A stretch of DNA of 64,000 nucleotides, taken from positions 1 to 64,000 of the forward strand of contig NZ_VMNK01000014.1 in NCBI RefSeq assembly GCF_007625155.1, read 5' to 3'. Shown piece after piece: positions 40,577 through 49,855 of the stretch. The stretch is from Denitromonas halophila (GTDB taxonomy: Bacteria; Pseudomonadota; Gammaproteobacteria; Burkholderiales; Rhodocyclaceae). Both the position numbers and the translations under genes were made by a program. Below the pieces are notes generated by a model. That model was not told where the DNA came from. It was given only the letters and a program-made list of their open reading frames with translations, and did no database searches. The stretch's first letter is position 1. Every line of letters begins with the position of its first letter.

Positions 40577-41089
40577 ATGTTGCGCAGCGGAGATAACGCG
40601 CCCCTTTTCTCGTTGCCGGATGCCGATATGGAAAACTTCGACATGGCGTCCGTTCGCGGCAACCGCCATGTCGTTCTGTTTTTCTATCCCCGTGACAACA
40701 CCCCCAGTTGTACGCTTCAGGCCGCTGATTTCAGCGACCATGAAGATGTTTTCAATCGGCTCGATTGCATCGTTGTGGGCGTCAGCCCCGACGATTGCTT
40801 GACGCATGCAGAGTTTCGCGATGAGCATGGCTTGTCGATCCGGTTGCTGGCCGATACTGAAGCGGAAGCATGCAAGCTGTTCGGGGTTTGGCGCGAGAAA
40901 GTGGTCGATGGCGTGAAACGAATGGGTGTGTTACGTTCGACTTTTATTATCGACAAGGCCGGTCAGATTCGGCATGCACTGTATGACGTCGCGCCCCGCG
41001 GCCATGTTGCTGAAGTACTCGCTCTTGTCAGGGAACTGGAACCGGAAAAAGCTAATGCAAATCGCAAAAAACACCGTCGTAACGCTTAA
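40577..41089 (+). CDS. Peroxiredoxin (BCP/AhpC-TSA family)
   Basis: Encodes 170 residues from the ATG at 40577 with GAAGGTGAG upstream; longer upstream starts give no recognisable domain. Peroxidatic C45 lies in FYPRDNTPSCTLQAADF, followed by VVGVSPDDCLTHAEF and STFIIDKAGQIRHALYDV. It reduces hydroperoxides in the cytoplasm. BCP proteins usually have PGCT at the active site; here it is PSCT. slyD starts 35 bases before its stop. Confidence 0.88.
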   Translation: MLRSGDNAPLFSLPDADMENFDMASVRGNRHVVLFFYPRDNTPSCTLQAADFSDHEDVFNRLDCIVVGVSPDDCLTHAEFRDEHGLSIRLLADTEAEACKLFGVWREKVVDGVKRMGVLRSTFIIDKAGQIRHALYDVAPRGHVAEVLALVRELEPEKANANRKKHRRNA

Positions 41090-41534
41090 ATACACTGTCC
41101 ACGATCCTGACGGAAACGTGGTCGATGATGGCCAGCATCCGCTGGTCTACCTGCACGGAGGCTACGACGGGATCTTTTCGCCGATCGAAGAGGCTCTGCA
41201 GGGCAAGAGCACCGGCGAAAACTTGAAAATGAAGCTTCAGCCTGACGATGCGTTTGGCGAGTACGACGAAAACATGGTGATGATGGAAGATCGCACCCTG
41301 TTTCCGGACAACATCGAAGTGGGCATGAGCTTCGAACGCGTGACCGAAGATGGCGAAGACGAGATCCTCTACCGGATCACCGATATCGCCGATGGCAAGG
41401 TCGTGGTCGACGGCAACCATCCGCTGGCTGGCGTTGCCCTGTTATTCGATATCATGATCGCAGAAGTGCGTGCCGCAACGGCTGAAGAAATCTCCCATGG
41501 TCATGTCCATGGCGCCGGTGGTCACCACCACTGA
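41055..41534 (+). CDS. slyD: FKBP-type peptidyl-prolyl isomerase, SlyD-like
   Basis: Encodes 159 residues: an FKBP half (TVVTLKYTVHDPDGNVVDDG), an inserted IF domain (MKLQPDDAFGEYDENMVMME) and FKBP return (GNHPLAGVALLFDIMIAEVR). A short His-rich tail (HGHVHGAGGHHH) could bind nickel. It catalyses proline isomerisation and acts as a chaperone. It overlaps the peroxiredoxin gene by 35 bases and ends with its own terminator. Confidence 0.92.
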   Translation: MQIAKNTVVTLKYTVHDPDGNVVDDGQHPLVYLHGGYDGIFSPIEEALQGKSTGENLKMKLQPDDAFGEYDENMVMMEDRTLFPDNIEVGMSFERVTEDGEDEILYRITDIADGKVVVDGNHPLAGVALLFDIMIAEVRAATAEEISHGHVHGAGGHHH

Positions 41535-41553
41535 CCGGATTCAAACGCACCTC

Positions 41554-41588
41554 AAACGGGCCGCCAGATTGCGGCCCGTTTTGATTTC
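41554..41588 (+). terminator. Rho-independent terminator after slyD
   Basis: AAACGGGCCGC (41554-41564) pairs perfectly with GCGGCCCGTTT (41571-41581); followed by TGATTT. Confidence 0.75.
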
Positions 41589-41687
41589 TGGCGCGTTCGC
41601 AGTAGATTCTCGTAGCGGGCCTTCCATCGTCCTGTGGGCATTGCCCCGCCACTTTGCTGAACTCAAACGGGTTTGTGTGACCACTTC

Positions 41688-43706
41688 ATGACTGTGTCCG
41701 AGCATGCTGAACTGCTGAGCGTTGAAGCCCTTTCTGTCGAAATCGATACCGGGCAGCGCGTGCGTCCCGTCGATGCTTTGAATCTGTTGATCGCGCCCGG
41801 CCAGACGGTGGCGCTGCTCGGTGAGTCAGGCTGCGGAAAGTCCATGACTGCACTGGCGCTGATGCGACTGTTGCCGGCGGGTGGGCGCATTGCCGGCGGC
41901 GCGGTGCGCTATCACGGCAATGATGTGCTGTCCTTGCCAGAAGCGCGTATGCGGCAGGTGCGTGGGGGTGGCATGGCGATGATCTTTCAGGAGCCATCGA
42001 CCAGCCTGAACCCGGTGATGACCGTGTATCACCAGATTGAAGAGGTCCTTAGTCGCCATCGCGGCCTGAGCGGTGCGTTAGCGCGCGCCGAGGCGACGCG
42101 TTTGCTGTCGGCGGTTGGCATCCCGGACGCTGAACGCCGACTGGATGAGTATCCATTTCAGTTCTCCGGCGGCATGAAGCAGCGCGCCATGATCGCGATG
42201 GCGCTTGCCGGGAATCCGGATTTGCTGATCGCCGACGAGCCGACGACCGCACTGGATGTCACCTTGCAGTCGCAGGTGCTCGACGTATTGGCCGAGCTGC
42301 AGCGCTCGCGACGGATGGGCATGTTGCTGATTACGCACGACCTGGGCGTGGTGGCGCGCATGGCACATTCGGTGGCGGTTATGTATGCGGGCGAACTGAT
42401 CGAGACCGGTGCGCGGAACGCCTTCTTCGGCGCGCCGCTTCACCCCTATTCACGAAAGCTGTTTGCCGCCTTGCCAACACCGGCGGGGCGCTTGCGGCCG
42501 CTCGAAACGCTGGCTGGGATGGTGCCGCGGCTCGATCAAACTTTTGCGGGCTGCCGATTTGCGCCGCGTTGCCCATCGGCAATGGCGCATTGCGCCGAGC
42601 GCCGTCCCGCTTGGTATGACGTTGAGGGCCGGCAGGTGCGGTGTCATTTGTACGATCCGGCACTGCCGGCACAAGCCGTGCCCCCGCCTCAGGTGCGCGA
42701 CGATGCGCTCGGTGCGACGCGTGTGGCTGCCGAGCCATTGCTGGAGGTGTCTGATCTTAAGGTGCATTTCCCCGTACGCAAAGGAGTTCTGAAGCGCATC
42801 ACGGGGCAGGTCAAAGCCGTCGATGGCATCAGCCTCACGCTCACGCCAGGAAAAACGCTGGCGCTCGTGGGCGAATCCGGTTGCGGCAAGACCACCGCCG
42901 GCAAGGCGCTGATGCAGCTTGTACGGCCCACGGCGGGCTCCGTGAAGTTGTCAGGGGTGGAGCAGACGGGGCGACGTGGCGGTGCGTTGCAGGATTTGCG
43001 TCGTCAGGTTCAGATGGTTTTTCAGGATCCGTTCGCTTCGCTGAATCCGCGCATGCGCATCGGCGACATCCTGGAAGAGGGCATGGCCGCCCTAAAGACG
43101 GCAGGAAATGCGCAGGAACGATCCCGCCGCGTGGATGCTTTGCTCGCTCGGGTGGGCCTTGATTCGGCGATGCGCGACCGTTATCCGCACGCTTTCTCCG
43201 GCGGTCAGCGGCAACGCATTGCCTTGGCGCGGGCGCTGGCAGTGTCGCCCAAGGTGATTGTCTGCGACGAGCCGACCAGTGCACTGGACGTTTCGGTGCA
43301 AGCCCAGATTCTGAATCTGATGCGGGATGTTCAGCGCAGCGAGCAGTTGGCGTATCTGTTCATTACGCACAACATCGCCGTGGTGGATTATCTGGCGGAC
43401 GAGGTCGCGGTGATGTATCTGGGACGGATCGTGGAGCAGGGGGATCGCGAGCAAGTCTTGCGTCAGCCGCGTCATCCCTACACTCGCACCTTGCTTGACG
43501 CCGTGCTCAGCGCGACGCCATCGGACGCGCATGCGGCGGTGTCTCAGGTCGAGATTTCCTTGCCTTCACCGCTGAATCCGCCCACCGGCTGCCACTTTCA
43601 TCCGCGTTGCGCCAAGGCCGATGATCGATGCCGGTCGGACTACCCGGAGGTGACTCGGTTTGATGGTGGCGGGTATGTTCGTTGTCACTACCCTGCGGTG
43701 AATTAA
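41688..43706 (+). CDS. Double ABC ATPase, oligopeptide/YejF-type importer
   Basis: Encodes 672 residues with two full cassettes. The first has Walker A GESGCGKSMT, signature FSGGMKQR and Walker B LLIADEPTTALD. The second has GESGCGKTTA, FSGGQRQR and VIVCDEPTSALD. Each ends with the oligopeptide_HPY element (CRFAPRCPSA, CHFHPRCAKA), which points to DppDF/YejF-type peptide uptake. No permease genes are adjacent, so partners must be encoded elsewhere. The ATG at 41688 is chosen over a GTG at 41673. Confidence 0.92.
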   Translation: MTVSEHAELLSVEALSVEIDTGQRVRPVDALNLLIAPGQTVALLGESGCGKSMTALALMRLLPAGGRIAGGAVRYHGNDVLSLPEARMRQVRGGGMAMIFQEPSTSLNPVMTVYHQIEEVLSRHRGLSGALARAEATRLLSAVGIPDAERRLDEYPFQFSGGMKQRAMIAMALAGNPDLLIADEPTTALDVTLQSQVLDVLAELQRSRRMGMLLITHDLGVVARMAHSVAVMYAGELIETGARNAFFGAPLHPYSRKLFAALPTPAGRLRPLETLAGMVPRLDQTFAGCRFAPRCPSAMAHCAERRPAWYDVEGRQVRCHLYDPALPAQAVPPPQVRDDALGATRVAAEPLLEVSDLKVHFPVRKGVLKRITGQVKAVDGISLTLTPGKTLALVGESGCGKTTAGKALMQLVRPTAGSVKLSGVEQTGRRGGALQDLRRQVQMVFQDPFASLNPRMRIGDILEEGMAALKTAGNAQERSRRVDALLARVGLDSAMRDRYPHAFSGGQRQRIALARALAVSPKVIVCDEPTSALDVSVQAQILNLMRDVQRSEQLAYLFITHNIAVVDYLADEVAVMYLGRIVEQGDREQVLRQPRHPYTRTLLDAVLSATPSDAHAAVSQVEISLPSPLNPPTGCHFHPRCAKADDRCRSDYPEVTRFDGGGYVRCHYPAVN

Positions 43707-43712
43707 GCGGGG

Positions 43713-44957
43713 CTAACGTCGTTTTTTGTTGCGGCGCTTCGATTTTTTCTTTTTCGGCGCCTGAGTGCTGATTTCTTTGGCACTGGGCAAGTCGGGGATC
43801 AGGTTGGTCAGCGGCATGACCGATTGCACGTCGGCGCCTGCCGGCACCAGCAACACGGTGCCCGACTTGAGATTGAACGGCGAGGTCAGCCCGTTGACCT
43901 GAAGCAGTTCGGTGAGCGTCAGCCCGAACTTGCCAGCGACGCTTTCCACACTCTCCGAGTTGCCCAAGCGATAGGTTTGCCAGCGTGGTCCCGCGCCGGC
44001 GAGTTTTGACTGGAAGAGGTCAACCCGATCGGCCGGCAGGATCAATTGTTGTCGCCCTTCCGGAATGACCGGGCGCCGAAAAGCCGGGTTCAGCGCAACG
44101 AGTTCTTCGAGGGGGAGCTGCGCGAACGCGGCGGCCATGGCCAGATCGATGCCGGGCGGGCTTTCCACAGTCTCGAAGTACAAGCGGTTCGGCACATGCG
44201 GCAATTCGATATTGAACAGCTCAGGGCGGGCGATGATGTTCTTCAAGGCCAGCAGCTTGGGTACATAGCGACGGGTCTCGTCGGGCAGCTTGAGGTAGGC
44301 CAGCTCCGTCGGCAAGCCGGCGGCTTCGTTCTTCTTGCGCGCACGTGCTACCGCGCCTTCTCCCCAGTTGTAGGAGGCGAGAGCGAGATGCCAGTCGCCG
44401 TGCATGTCATAGATGCGTTCGAGGTAGTCGAGGGCGGCCTCGGTGGAGGCGACGATGTCGCGCCGTTCATCGACCCATTCGTTTTGATCGAGTTTGAAGT
44501 AACGGCCGGTGGATGGAATGAACTGCCATAGCCCGGCGGCGCGCGAACTCGACAAGGCCATGGGGTTGAAACCGCTTTCGACCATGGGCAATAACGCCAA
44601 CTCGGTTGGCAGACCGCGGCGCTCAAGGGCGTCGACAATGTGGTAAAGGTAGCGGTAGCTGCGCTCGAACAGGCTGCGCAGCGCATTGGGGTGGCTCAGG
44701 TAGCGAATCTGCTGCGTGGCGACTTCCTCGCTATCGAGGTCGGGCATGGCAAAGCCGCGCCGGATGCGGTCCCACAAGTCGGCGGCCTGATGCGTCAGGT
44801 CGACGGTAATGATCGGCTCGTCGTTTGCGGTGAGGTCGAGCACCTGCGGCTGAACGATGGATAACCCTTGCCCTGCGGCGTCTGGCGAGAGCGTCTGCGC
44901 GCCGAGGGGAGGGCCGACCAGCGCCAAGGCAAGAAAGAGACGGACAATGCCAGTCAT
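43713..44957 (-). CDS. mltD: Membrane-bound lytic murein transglycosylase D
   Basis: Encodes 414 residues from the ATG at 44957, with a signal peptide (IVRLFLALALVGPPLGAQTL). The SLT catalytic domain has the glutamate in ALLPMVESGFNPMALSSSRA, then GLWQFIPSTGRYF and ALASYNWGEGAVARAR. A LysM repeat follows (YRLGNSESVESVAGKFGLTL), and the tail is strongly basic (KKKKSKRRNKKRR). It cleaves peptidoglycan glycan strands in the periplasm. It converges on the ABC ATPase gene. Confidence 0.93.
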   Translation of the reverse strand: MTGIVRLFLALALVGPPLGAQTLSPDAAGQGLSIVQPQVLDLTANDEPIITVDLTHQAADLWDRIRRGFAMPDLDSEEVATQQIRYLSHPNALRSLFERSYRYLYHIVDALERRGLPTELALLPMVESGFNPMALSSSRAAGLWQFIPSTGRYFKLDQNEWVDERRDIVASTEAALDYLERIYDMHGDWHLALASYNWGEGAVARARKKNEAAGLPTELAYLKLPDETRRYVPKLLALKNIIARPELFNIELPHVPNRLYFETVESPPGIDLAMAAAFAQLPLEELVALNPAFRRPVIPEGRQQLILPADRVDLFQSKLAGAGPRWQTYRLGNSESVESVAGKFGLTLTELLQVNGLTSPFNLKSGTVLLVPAGADVQSVMPLTNLIPDLPSAKEISTQAPKKKKSKRRNKKRR

Positions 44958-45107
44958 CGGATTCCGCAGGGTTAAAAGGCCTCGCATTGTAGAGACCCGT
45001 GAATAAAGGCGTCAAACCGGGAGAAGGCCTCGTTTTTGACGCGATTTTGCGACTTTGGTGATAGAGATCGGTGCAATAATACCCCTGTCTATAGCCCGGC
45101 CTTTCTT

Positions 45108-46073
45108 ATGAAAGTTCTTCTGATAGAAGACACTGTGACCAGCGCCACCATCGTGACCGCTCAGCTTGCCAAGCTGGGGCTGGAGTCGGTGCATGCGCGC
45201 GATGGTGAAGCGGGGCTTGAAATATTCAAGCAATCCCGACCCGATCTGATTCTGCTCGATGTCATCATGCCCGGCCTTGATGGATTCGAGGTTGCGCGGC
45301 GGATTCGCTTGCTCGAAAAAGACGGTGACTGGACGCCGATCATTTTTCTTACGGCACGCACCAGCGACAAAGATCTGGAGCGTGGCATTGAGGCGGGTGG
45401 TGACGACTATCTGGTCAAGCCGGTATCTGAAGTCGTGTTGGCGGCCAAGGTTCGGGCGATGCAACGATTGGCGCAGATGCGGCTGTCGCTGTTGGTGCTG
45501 ACGCGCCGTCTGGATGACGCCAACCGCGAGTTGAAGCGGCTGACCTCGGTCGATGGCCTGACGGGTATCGCAAACCGTCGGTGCTTTGATGAGTCGATCG
45601 CGCGTGAGTGGCAGCGCTCACGGCGTAATCGCCTGCCCCTGTCGATCCTGATGCTGGATGTCGATTTCTTCAAACAGTACAACGATCGCTACGGTCACCA
45701 GGCGGGCGATGAGTGTCTCAAAGTCGTCGCAACATGCTTTCAGTCTGAACTGAAGCGCCCCGCCGACATGGTGGCGCGTTTCGGTGGCGAAGAATTTGTG
45801 GTGATTCTGCCCGAGACCAACGTGGTGGGGGCCCGGCGAGTGGCCGAAGCGATGCGCAACGCGCTGGTCTCCTTGAAGCTGCCGCACGACAGATCGTCGG
45901 TATCCGATTACGTGACCACAAGCGTGGGTGTCACGACTGTCTATCCGTCACCCGATGACGCGGCGACGATCGCCGACATGCTCGATGCTGCCGACAAGGC
46001 GCTCTATCTGGCTAAACGCGCCGGGCGTAATCAGGTGGCCGTGGCAAATCAATCGGAAGGCGCGGCAGTCTGA
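45108..46073 (+). CDS. PleD-like response regulator with GGDEF domain
   Basis: Encodes 321 residues from the ATG at 45108. The N-terminal receiver has VLLIEDT, phospho-acceptor in LILLDVIMPGLDGFEV and the Lys in DDYLVKPVSE. The C-terminal GGDEF domain has the active sequence RFGGEEFVV and DGLTGIANRRCFDESI. It should make cyclic di-GMP on phosphorylation. No partner kinase is adjacent. It is divergent from mltD and converges on gloB. Confidence 0.93.
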   Translation: MKVLLIEDTVTSATIVTAQLAKLGLESVHARDGEAGLEIFKQSRPDLILLDVIMPGLDGFEVARRIRLLEKDGDWTPIIFLTARTSDKDLERGIEAGGDDYLVKPVSEVVLAAKVRAMQRLAQMRLSLLVLTRRLDDANRELKRLTSVDGLTGIANRRCFDESIAREWQRSRRNRLPLSILMLDVDFFKQYNDRYGHQAGDECLKVVATCFQSELKRPADMVARFGGEEFVVILPETNVVGARRVAEAMRNALVSLKLPHDRSSVSDYVTTSVGVTTVYPSPDDAATIADMLDAADKALYLAKRAGRNQVAVANQSEGAAV

Positions 46074-46076
46074 TCC

Positions 46077-46835
46077 TCAGAACGTGTTTTTCCATTCGCG
46101 CAGCGCGGTGAAGGTGGTCAGCGCAGTGTCGACCGGCTGATGTCTTTGATTGGCCAGCGTGGACCGGATGGATGGGCTGAGCGGTCGCAGGAAGGGGTTG
46201 ATTGCTCTTTCGCGAGCAATGGTGCTGGGCAGCGTGGGCAGCCCCTTGAGTCGCCGATCGGTGCATTCAGCCAGCCACAGATCCCGCGTCAGGTTGTCCG
46301 GTTCGGCCGCTTGTGCGAAAGCAAGATTGGCAAGCGTGTATTCATGAGTGCAGTACACCTGCGTGTCGTCCGGTAGCGCTGCCAGCTTGTTCAGCGAGTT
46401 GAACAGTTGCGCGGGCGTTCCTTCGAATATCCGCCCGCAACCGGCACTGAACAACGTGTCACCGCAAAACAGCACGCCCGGCGCGTAATACGCAATATGG
46501 CCGCGGGTGTGCCCGGGGACGTCGAGTACTCGCAGCGTCAGTGCAAGTTCCGGTATCGCGAGTTCATTGGGCTCGCGCACCGTGTGGGTGACGCCCTCGA
46601 TGGTCTCGGTGGCCGGACCATAGACCGGACACTGCGGCGCGAGAGCCGCCAGGCCGCCGACATGATCGGCGTGGTGGTGAGTAATCAACACGGCAGCCAG
46701 CGTCAGATCGTGTTGCGCGATAAAATCCTGCACTGGCGCAGCGTCGCCGGGGTCGACCACAAGCGCGTTGCGGTCGTCGTGCATCAGCCAAATATAGTTA
46801 TCTTTGAACGCGGGTAAGGGAACAATCTGTCTCAT
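46077..46835 (-). CDS. gloB: Hydroxyacylglutathione hydrolase (glyoxalase II)
   Basis: Encodes 252 residues from ATG 46835 with AGGAGG upstream. The metal motif THHHADHVGG, the later DVPGHTRGHIAYY, LFCGDTLFSAGCGRIFEG and YCTHEYTLANL, and the C-terminal helical domain are all of the GloB type. It hydrolyses S-lactoylglutathione to D-lactate and glutathione. Its start codon overlaps that of the divergent methyltransferase gene (CATG). Confidence 0.95.
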   Translation of the reverse strand: MRQIVPLPAFKDNYIWLMHDDRNALVVDPGDAAPVQDFIAQHDLTLAAVLITHHHADHVGGLAALAPQCPVYGPATETIEGVTHTVREPNELAIPELALTLRVLDVPGHTRGHIAYYAPGVLFCGDTLFSAGCGRIFEGTPAQLFNSLNKLAALPDDTQVYCTHEYTLANLAFAQAAEPDNLTRDLWLAECTDRRLKGLPTLPSTIARERAINPFLRPLSPSIRSTLANQRHQPVDTALTTFTALREWKNTF

Positions 46836-47622
46836 GACGCCTCCTGATACCTCCTCGCTAAACCTACGCCAGCCAGCGGATCTGGCCGATTGGTTACAGA
46901 CGCCCATGGGGCGGTATGTGACGGCGTGGGAGGAAAAGCAATTTGATGCCATGGTAGCGGATCTGTTCGGTTACCACGCGGTGCAGGTCGGGCTGACGCA
47001 GATCGATTTCCTGCGGAATAACCGTATCCCGTCCCGTACGTTGTGCGATTTCACGACGGACGGTCGGCTGGTGGATGTTTTGGCCAGTGCAGAGGCACTG
47101 CCTTTTGAATCTGGCAGTGTCGATCTGGTGCTCTTGCCTCACGCGCTGGAATTTGCGGAACACCCGCACCAGGTGCTGCGGGAAGTGGAGCGCATTCTGG
47201 TGCCAGAGGGCCAACTGATCGTGGCCGGCTTCAATCCGTACAGCCTGTGGGGCGCACGTCGGCTGGCACAACGGCGTGCCGGTGCGTTTCCATGGCAAGG
47301 GCAATATCTGTCAGTGCGGCGGCTCAAGGATTGGCTGCAATTGCTGAGCTTCGATACCCGCGCGGGGGGCTTTGGTTGCTACGCCCCGCCCATGCGTCAG
47401 CAGCGCTGGCTCGACCGATTCAACTTTATGGACGCGGCGGGTGAGCGCTGGTGGCCGGTGTGCGGTGGTGTTTACCTGCTGCAGGCGGTCAAGCGGGTGC
47501 ACAGCATGCGGCTGATTCAGCCCAAATGGCGCACGCGCAGCGCCCGTCGTAAATCGCTCGCCCCGGTCGCTTCGCCCGGGCAGCGGGTGGCAAGAATTCA
47601 CAGGAAACAGAATGACGATTGA
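46834..47622 (+). CDS. SAM-dependent methyltransferase (class I)
   Basis: Encodes 262 residues from the ATG at 46834, sharing CATG with the gloB start. The methyltransferase_11-like part includes [40 protein letters not shown] and [20 protein letters not shown]. The N-terminal glycine motif is weak. The substrate is unknown. The order gloB-methyltransferase-rnhA-dnaQ is common in betaproteobacteria, as far as I recall. rnhA starts 11 bases before its stop. Confidence 0.85.
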   Translation: MTPPDTSSLNLRQPADLADWLQTPMGRYVTAWEEKQFDAMVADLFGYHAVQVGLTQIDFLRNNRIPSRTLCDFTTDGRLVDVLASAEALPFESGSVDLVLLPHALEFAEHPHQVLREVERILVPEGQLIVAGFNPYSLWGARRLAQRRAGAFPWQGQYLSVRRLKDWLQLLSFDTRAGGFGCYAPPMRQQRWLDRFNFMDAAGERWWPVCGGVYLLQAVKRVHSMRLIQPKWRTRSARRKSLAPVASPGQRVARIHRKQNDD

Positions 47623-48064
47623 AGTCGATATTTTTACCGATGGCGCCTGCAGCGGTAACCCCGGCCCGGGCGGCTGGGGCGCTATCCTGCGCTGGGGTAC
47701 GCAAGAAAAGACCTTGTTTGGCGGCGAAGCGAATACCACCAATAACCGCATGGAGCTGCTAGCCGTCATTCGCGCGCTCGAAGAACTCAAACGGCCCGTG
47801 AAGGCGCGGGTGCACACCGACAGCCAATATGTTCAGAAAGGCATTTCGGAGTGGATTCACGGCTGGAAGGCCCGCGGCTGGAAGACGGCGAGCAAGGCGC
47901 CCGTAAAGAATGAAGATCTGTGGCGTGCGCTTGATGCCGTGCAAAGCAGCCATCAGGTGGAGTGGGTGTGGGTCAAGGGGCATGCCGGGCATGTCGAGAA
48001 TGAGCGGGCGGATGGCCTGGCGCGTCAGGGCGTGGAGTCGATTCGCGCCCGCCGGGCGTCTTGA
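47612..48064 (+). CDS. rnhA: Ribonuclease HI
   Basis: Encodes 150 residues. Catalytic D10 ([17 protein letters not shown]), E48 (NNRMELLAV), D70 (VHTDSQYV) and the C-terminal His/Asp ([13 protein letters not shown]) are all present, with E. coli-like numbering. It degrades RNA of RNA-DNA hybrids. The start overlaps the methyltransferase end by 11 bases, and dnaQ follows after 11 bases, so the three are likely one operon. Confidence 0.97.
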   Translation: MTIEVDIFTDGACSGNPGPGGWGAILRWGTQEKTLFGGEANTTNNRMELLAVIRALEELKRPVKARVHTDSQYVQKGISEWIHGWKARGWKTASKAPVKNEDLWRALDAVQSSHQVEWVWVKGHAGHVENERADGLARQGVESIRARRAS

Positions 48065-48075
48065 GGAAGGCGGAT

Positions 48076-48801
48076 ATGCGACAGATTGTGCTGGATACGG
48101 AAACGACGGGTCTGGAATGGCGTAGTGGCGACCGGGTGATTGAAATCGGCTGCGTCGAACTGGTGAATCGCAAGCTCACCGGGCGTCACTACCATGTGTA
48201 CATCAACCCCGAGCGCGATAGTGATCCGGGTGCCATCGAGGTGCACGGCATCACCAACGAGTTTCTCGCCGACAAGCCAAAATTCAGGGATGTGGCGGCT
48301 GAATTCGAAGATTTTGTTCGCGGTGGCGAGCTGATCATTCACAACGCAAACTTCGACGTCGGCTTTCTCGACAACGAGCTGACGCTGATCAACCGGCCGC
48401 GGCTCGGCGGCATCTGCGCCGGGGTGATCGATACGCTGAAGATGGCCAAGGAGCTCAACCCGGGCAAGCGGGCCACACTCGACGCCTTGTGCGAACGCTT
48501 CGACGTGGACAACGCCCGACGGACGCTGCACGGCGCCTTGCTGGATGCGGAGTTGCTGGCCGAGGTCTATCTGGCGATGACGCGCGGGCAGGAGAGTCTG
48601 ATCATCGGCCTCGACGAAGCGCCCACCGCAGCGATGACCGAAGAGCATGCGGCTTCGCTGGCTGACCGTCCGCCGCTGACCGTGTTGCGCGCCAGCGAGG
48701 ACGAACTGGCTGAGCATGCAGCGGTTTTGGCCGACATCGCCAAGGCGACCAAGGGCGGCTGTCTGTGGCTGCCAAGCGAGACTCCGGCGGCCGCGGATTG
48801 A
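48076..48801 (+). CDS. dnaQ: DNA polymerase III epsilon subunit
   Basis: Encodes 241 residues from ATG 48076 with AGGAAGG upstream. ExoI D7/E9 in VLDTETTGLEW, ExoII HNANFDVGFLDNEL and ExoIII HGALLDAELLAEVYLAM give the DEDDh proofreading exonuclease. The C-terminal part is the helical tail that contacts the polymerase subunit. Adjacent to rnhA, as in many proteobacteria. Confidence 0.96.
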   Translation: MRQIVLDTETTGLEWRSGDRVIEIGCVELVNRKLTGRHYHVYINPERDSDPGAIEVHGITNEFLADKPKFRDVAAEFEDFVRGGELIIHNANFDVGFLDNELTLINRPRLGGICAGVIDTLKMAKELNPGKRATLDALCERFDVDNARRTLHGALLDAELLAEVYLAMTRGQESLIIGLDEAPTAAMTEEHAASLADRPPLTVLRASEDELAEHAAVLADIAKATKGGCLWLPSETPAAAD

Positions 48802-48825
48802 GCATCTGGTGTGGCGAGTACTCGG

Positions 48826-49578
48826 CTAGAGCCGCAGCCACTCGCCGCTATCGGCTTTGGCACCGAGCAGGCGATTGACGGTGGGGCGCAAGTCCAGGCC
48901 GGTCGCTGTTTGCACCGCGATCGCTCGTTCGCGTAGTTCGGCAGCGTCGAGTTCAATCGGGTGGCCGACGGCGCCAAAGGCAATCATGTTGCCGTGGTCG
49001 GCCGAGTTGAAAGCCAGCGAGCGCTGGTCGAATGCATACTCCAGGCGAGCCATGGTGCCCTCGTAGCGGCGCCCACGGTTGAACAGATTGGCCGAGAGCA
49101 GGCCGTCGTCGGTCAGGTGCTCGCGCAGGCAGCGATAGAATTCAATCGAATTGAGCGGCCCCTGGCGCACGTCGTGGTCGTAGGCGTCGAGCAGAATCAG
49201 ATCCCAGCGCGCATCGGTTTGCGCCATGAACACCAGACCATCTTGCAGATGCACTTGCAAGCGATCATCGTCGGCCGGAAAACGAAAATACTGCCGGGCG
49301 ATGGCCAGCACACGCGGTTCGATTTCGACCACGGTGTGAATCGCGTCGGGCAGTTGCCGGTGAATGAACTTGGCGAGTGAGCCCGCGCCCAGGCCGATCG
49401 ACAGCACGCGGCGCGGCCAGGGGGCTTCGCGCATCAGCAGGCCGGCCATCATTTCGCGGGTGTAGGGCAGCTCCAGCGTATGCGGGCTGCGCAAGCGCAT
49501 GGCCCCTTGGACCCACTCGGTACCAAAATGGAGAAAACGTACGCCCGCTTCTTCGCGGATATCAATGGGATTTTCCAT
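48826..49578 (-). CDS. Spermidine synthase-like protein
   Basis: Encodes 250 residues: motif I RRVLSIGLGAGSLAKFIHRQ, VVEIEPRVLAIARQYF and LILLDAYDHDVRQGPL place it in the polyamine aminopropyltransferase/SpeE-like fold. It is shorter than true SpeE and lacks a clear N-terminal putrescine-binding part, so it may act on another substrate. It converges on dnaQ. The next gene upstream on the strand ends five bases before its start. Confidence 0.82.
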   Translation of the reverse strand: MENPIDIREEAGVRFLHFGTEWVQGAMRLRSPHTLELPYTREMMAGLLMREAPWPRRVLSIGLGAGSLAKFIHRQLPDAIHTVVEIEPRVLAIARQYFRFPADDDRLQVHLQDGLVFMAQTDARWDLILLDAYDHDVRQGPLNSIEFYRCLREHLTDDGLLSANLFNRGRRYEGTMARLEYAFDQRSLAFNSADHGNMIAFGAVGHPIELDAAELRERAIAVQTATGLDLRPTVNRLLGAKADSGEWLRL

Positions 49579-49582
49579 TGGT

Positions 49583-49855
49583 TCAGAATCCAGTCCGGGG
49601 AAAGAGCGGCGCGTCGGCGTCGCCTATTAATGATTGCAGGTGTTGGTAGCCGATGAAGCTTCGCAGGAAGTACAGCCCCTTGAGGCGCTGGCAGGCGCGG
49701 GCTTCGGGTGAGTTGGCCGCGAAGCTCAGCGGCACGTGCAGGCTGTCGAAAATATGGTCATCCGTGTCGGTCAGATGACAGACCGCCTTCAGTTGACTGA
49801 TCTGCACGTCGATCGCTTTCAATTCGCCGACGCCATTCAGATGCATTCGGCTCAT
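49583..49855 (-). CDS. Hypothetical protein
   Basis: Encodes 90 residues from the ATG at 49855, coupled by ATGA to the metallophosphoesterase gene. The sequence has MHLNGVGELKAIDVQISQLK and a C-terminal RLKGLYFLRSFIGYQHLQSL. No family is recognised. The position between two conserved genes and the tight coupling suggest it is translated. Confidence 0.55.
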   Translation of the reverse strand: MSRMHLNGVGELKAIDVQISQLKAVCHLTDTDDHIFDSLHVPLSFAANSPEARACQRLKGLYFLRSFIGYQHLQSLIGDADAPLFPRTGF

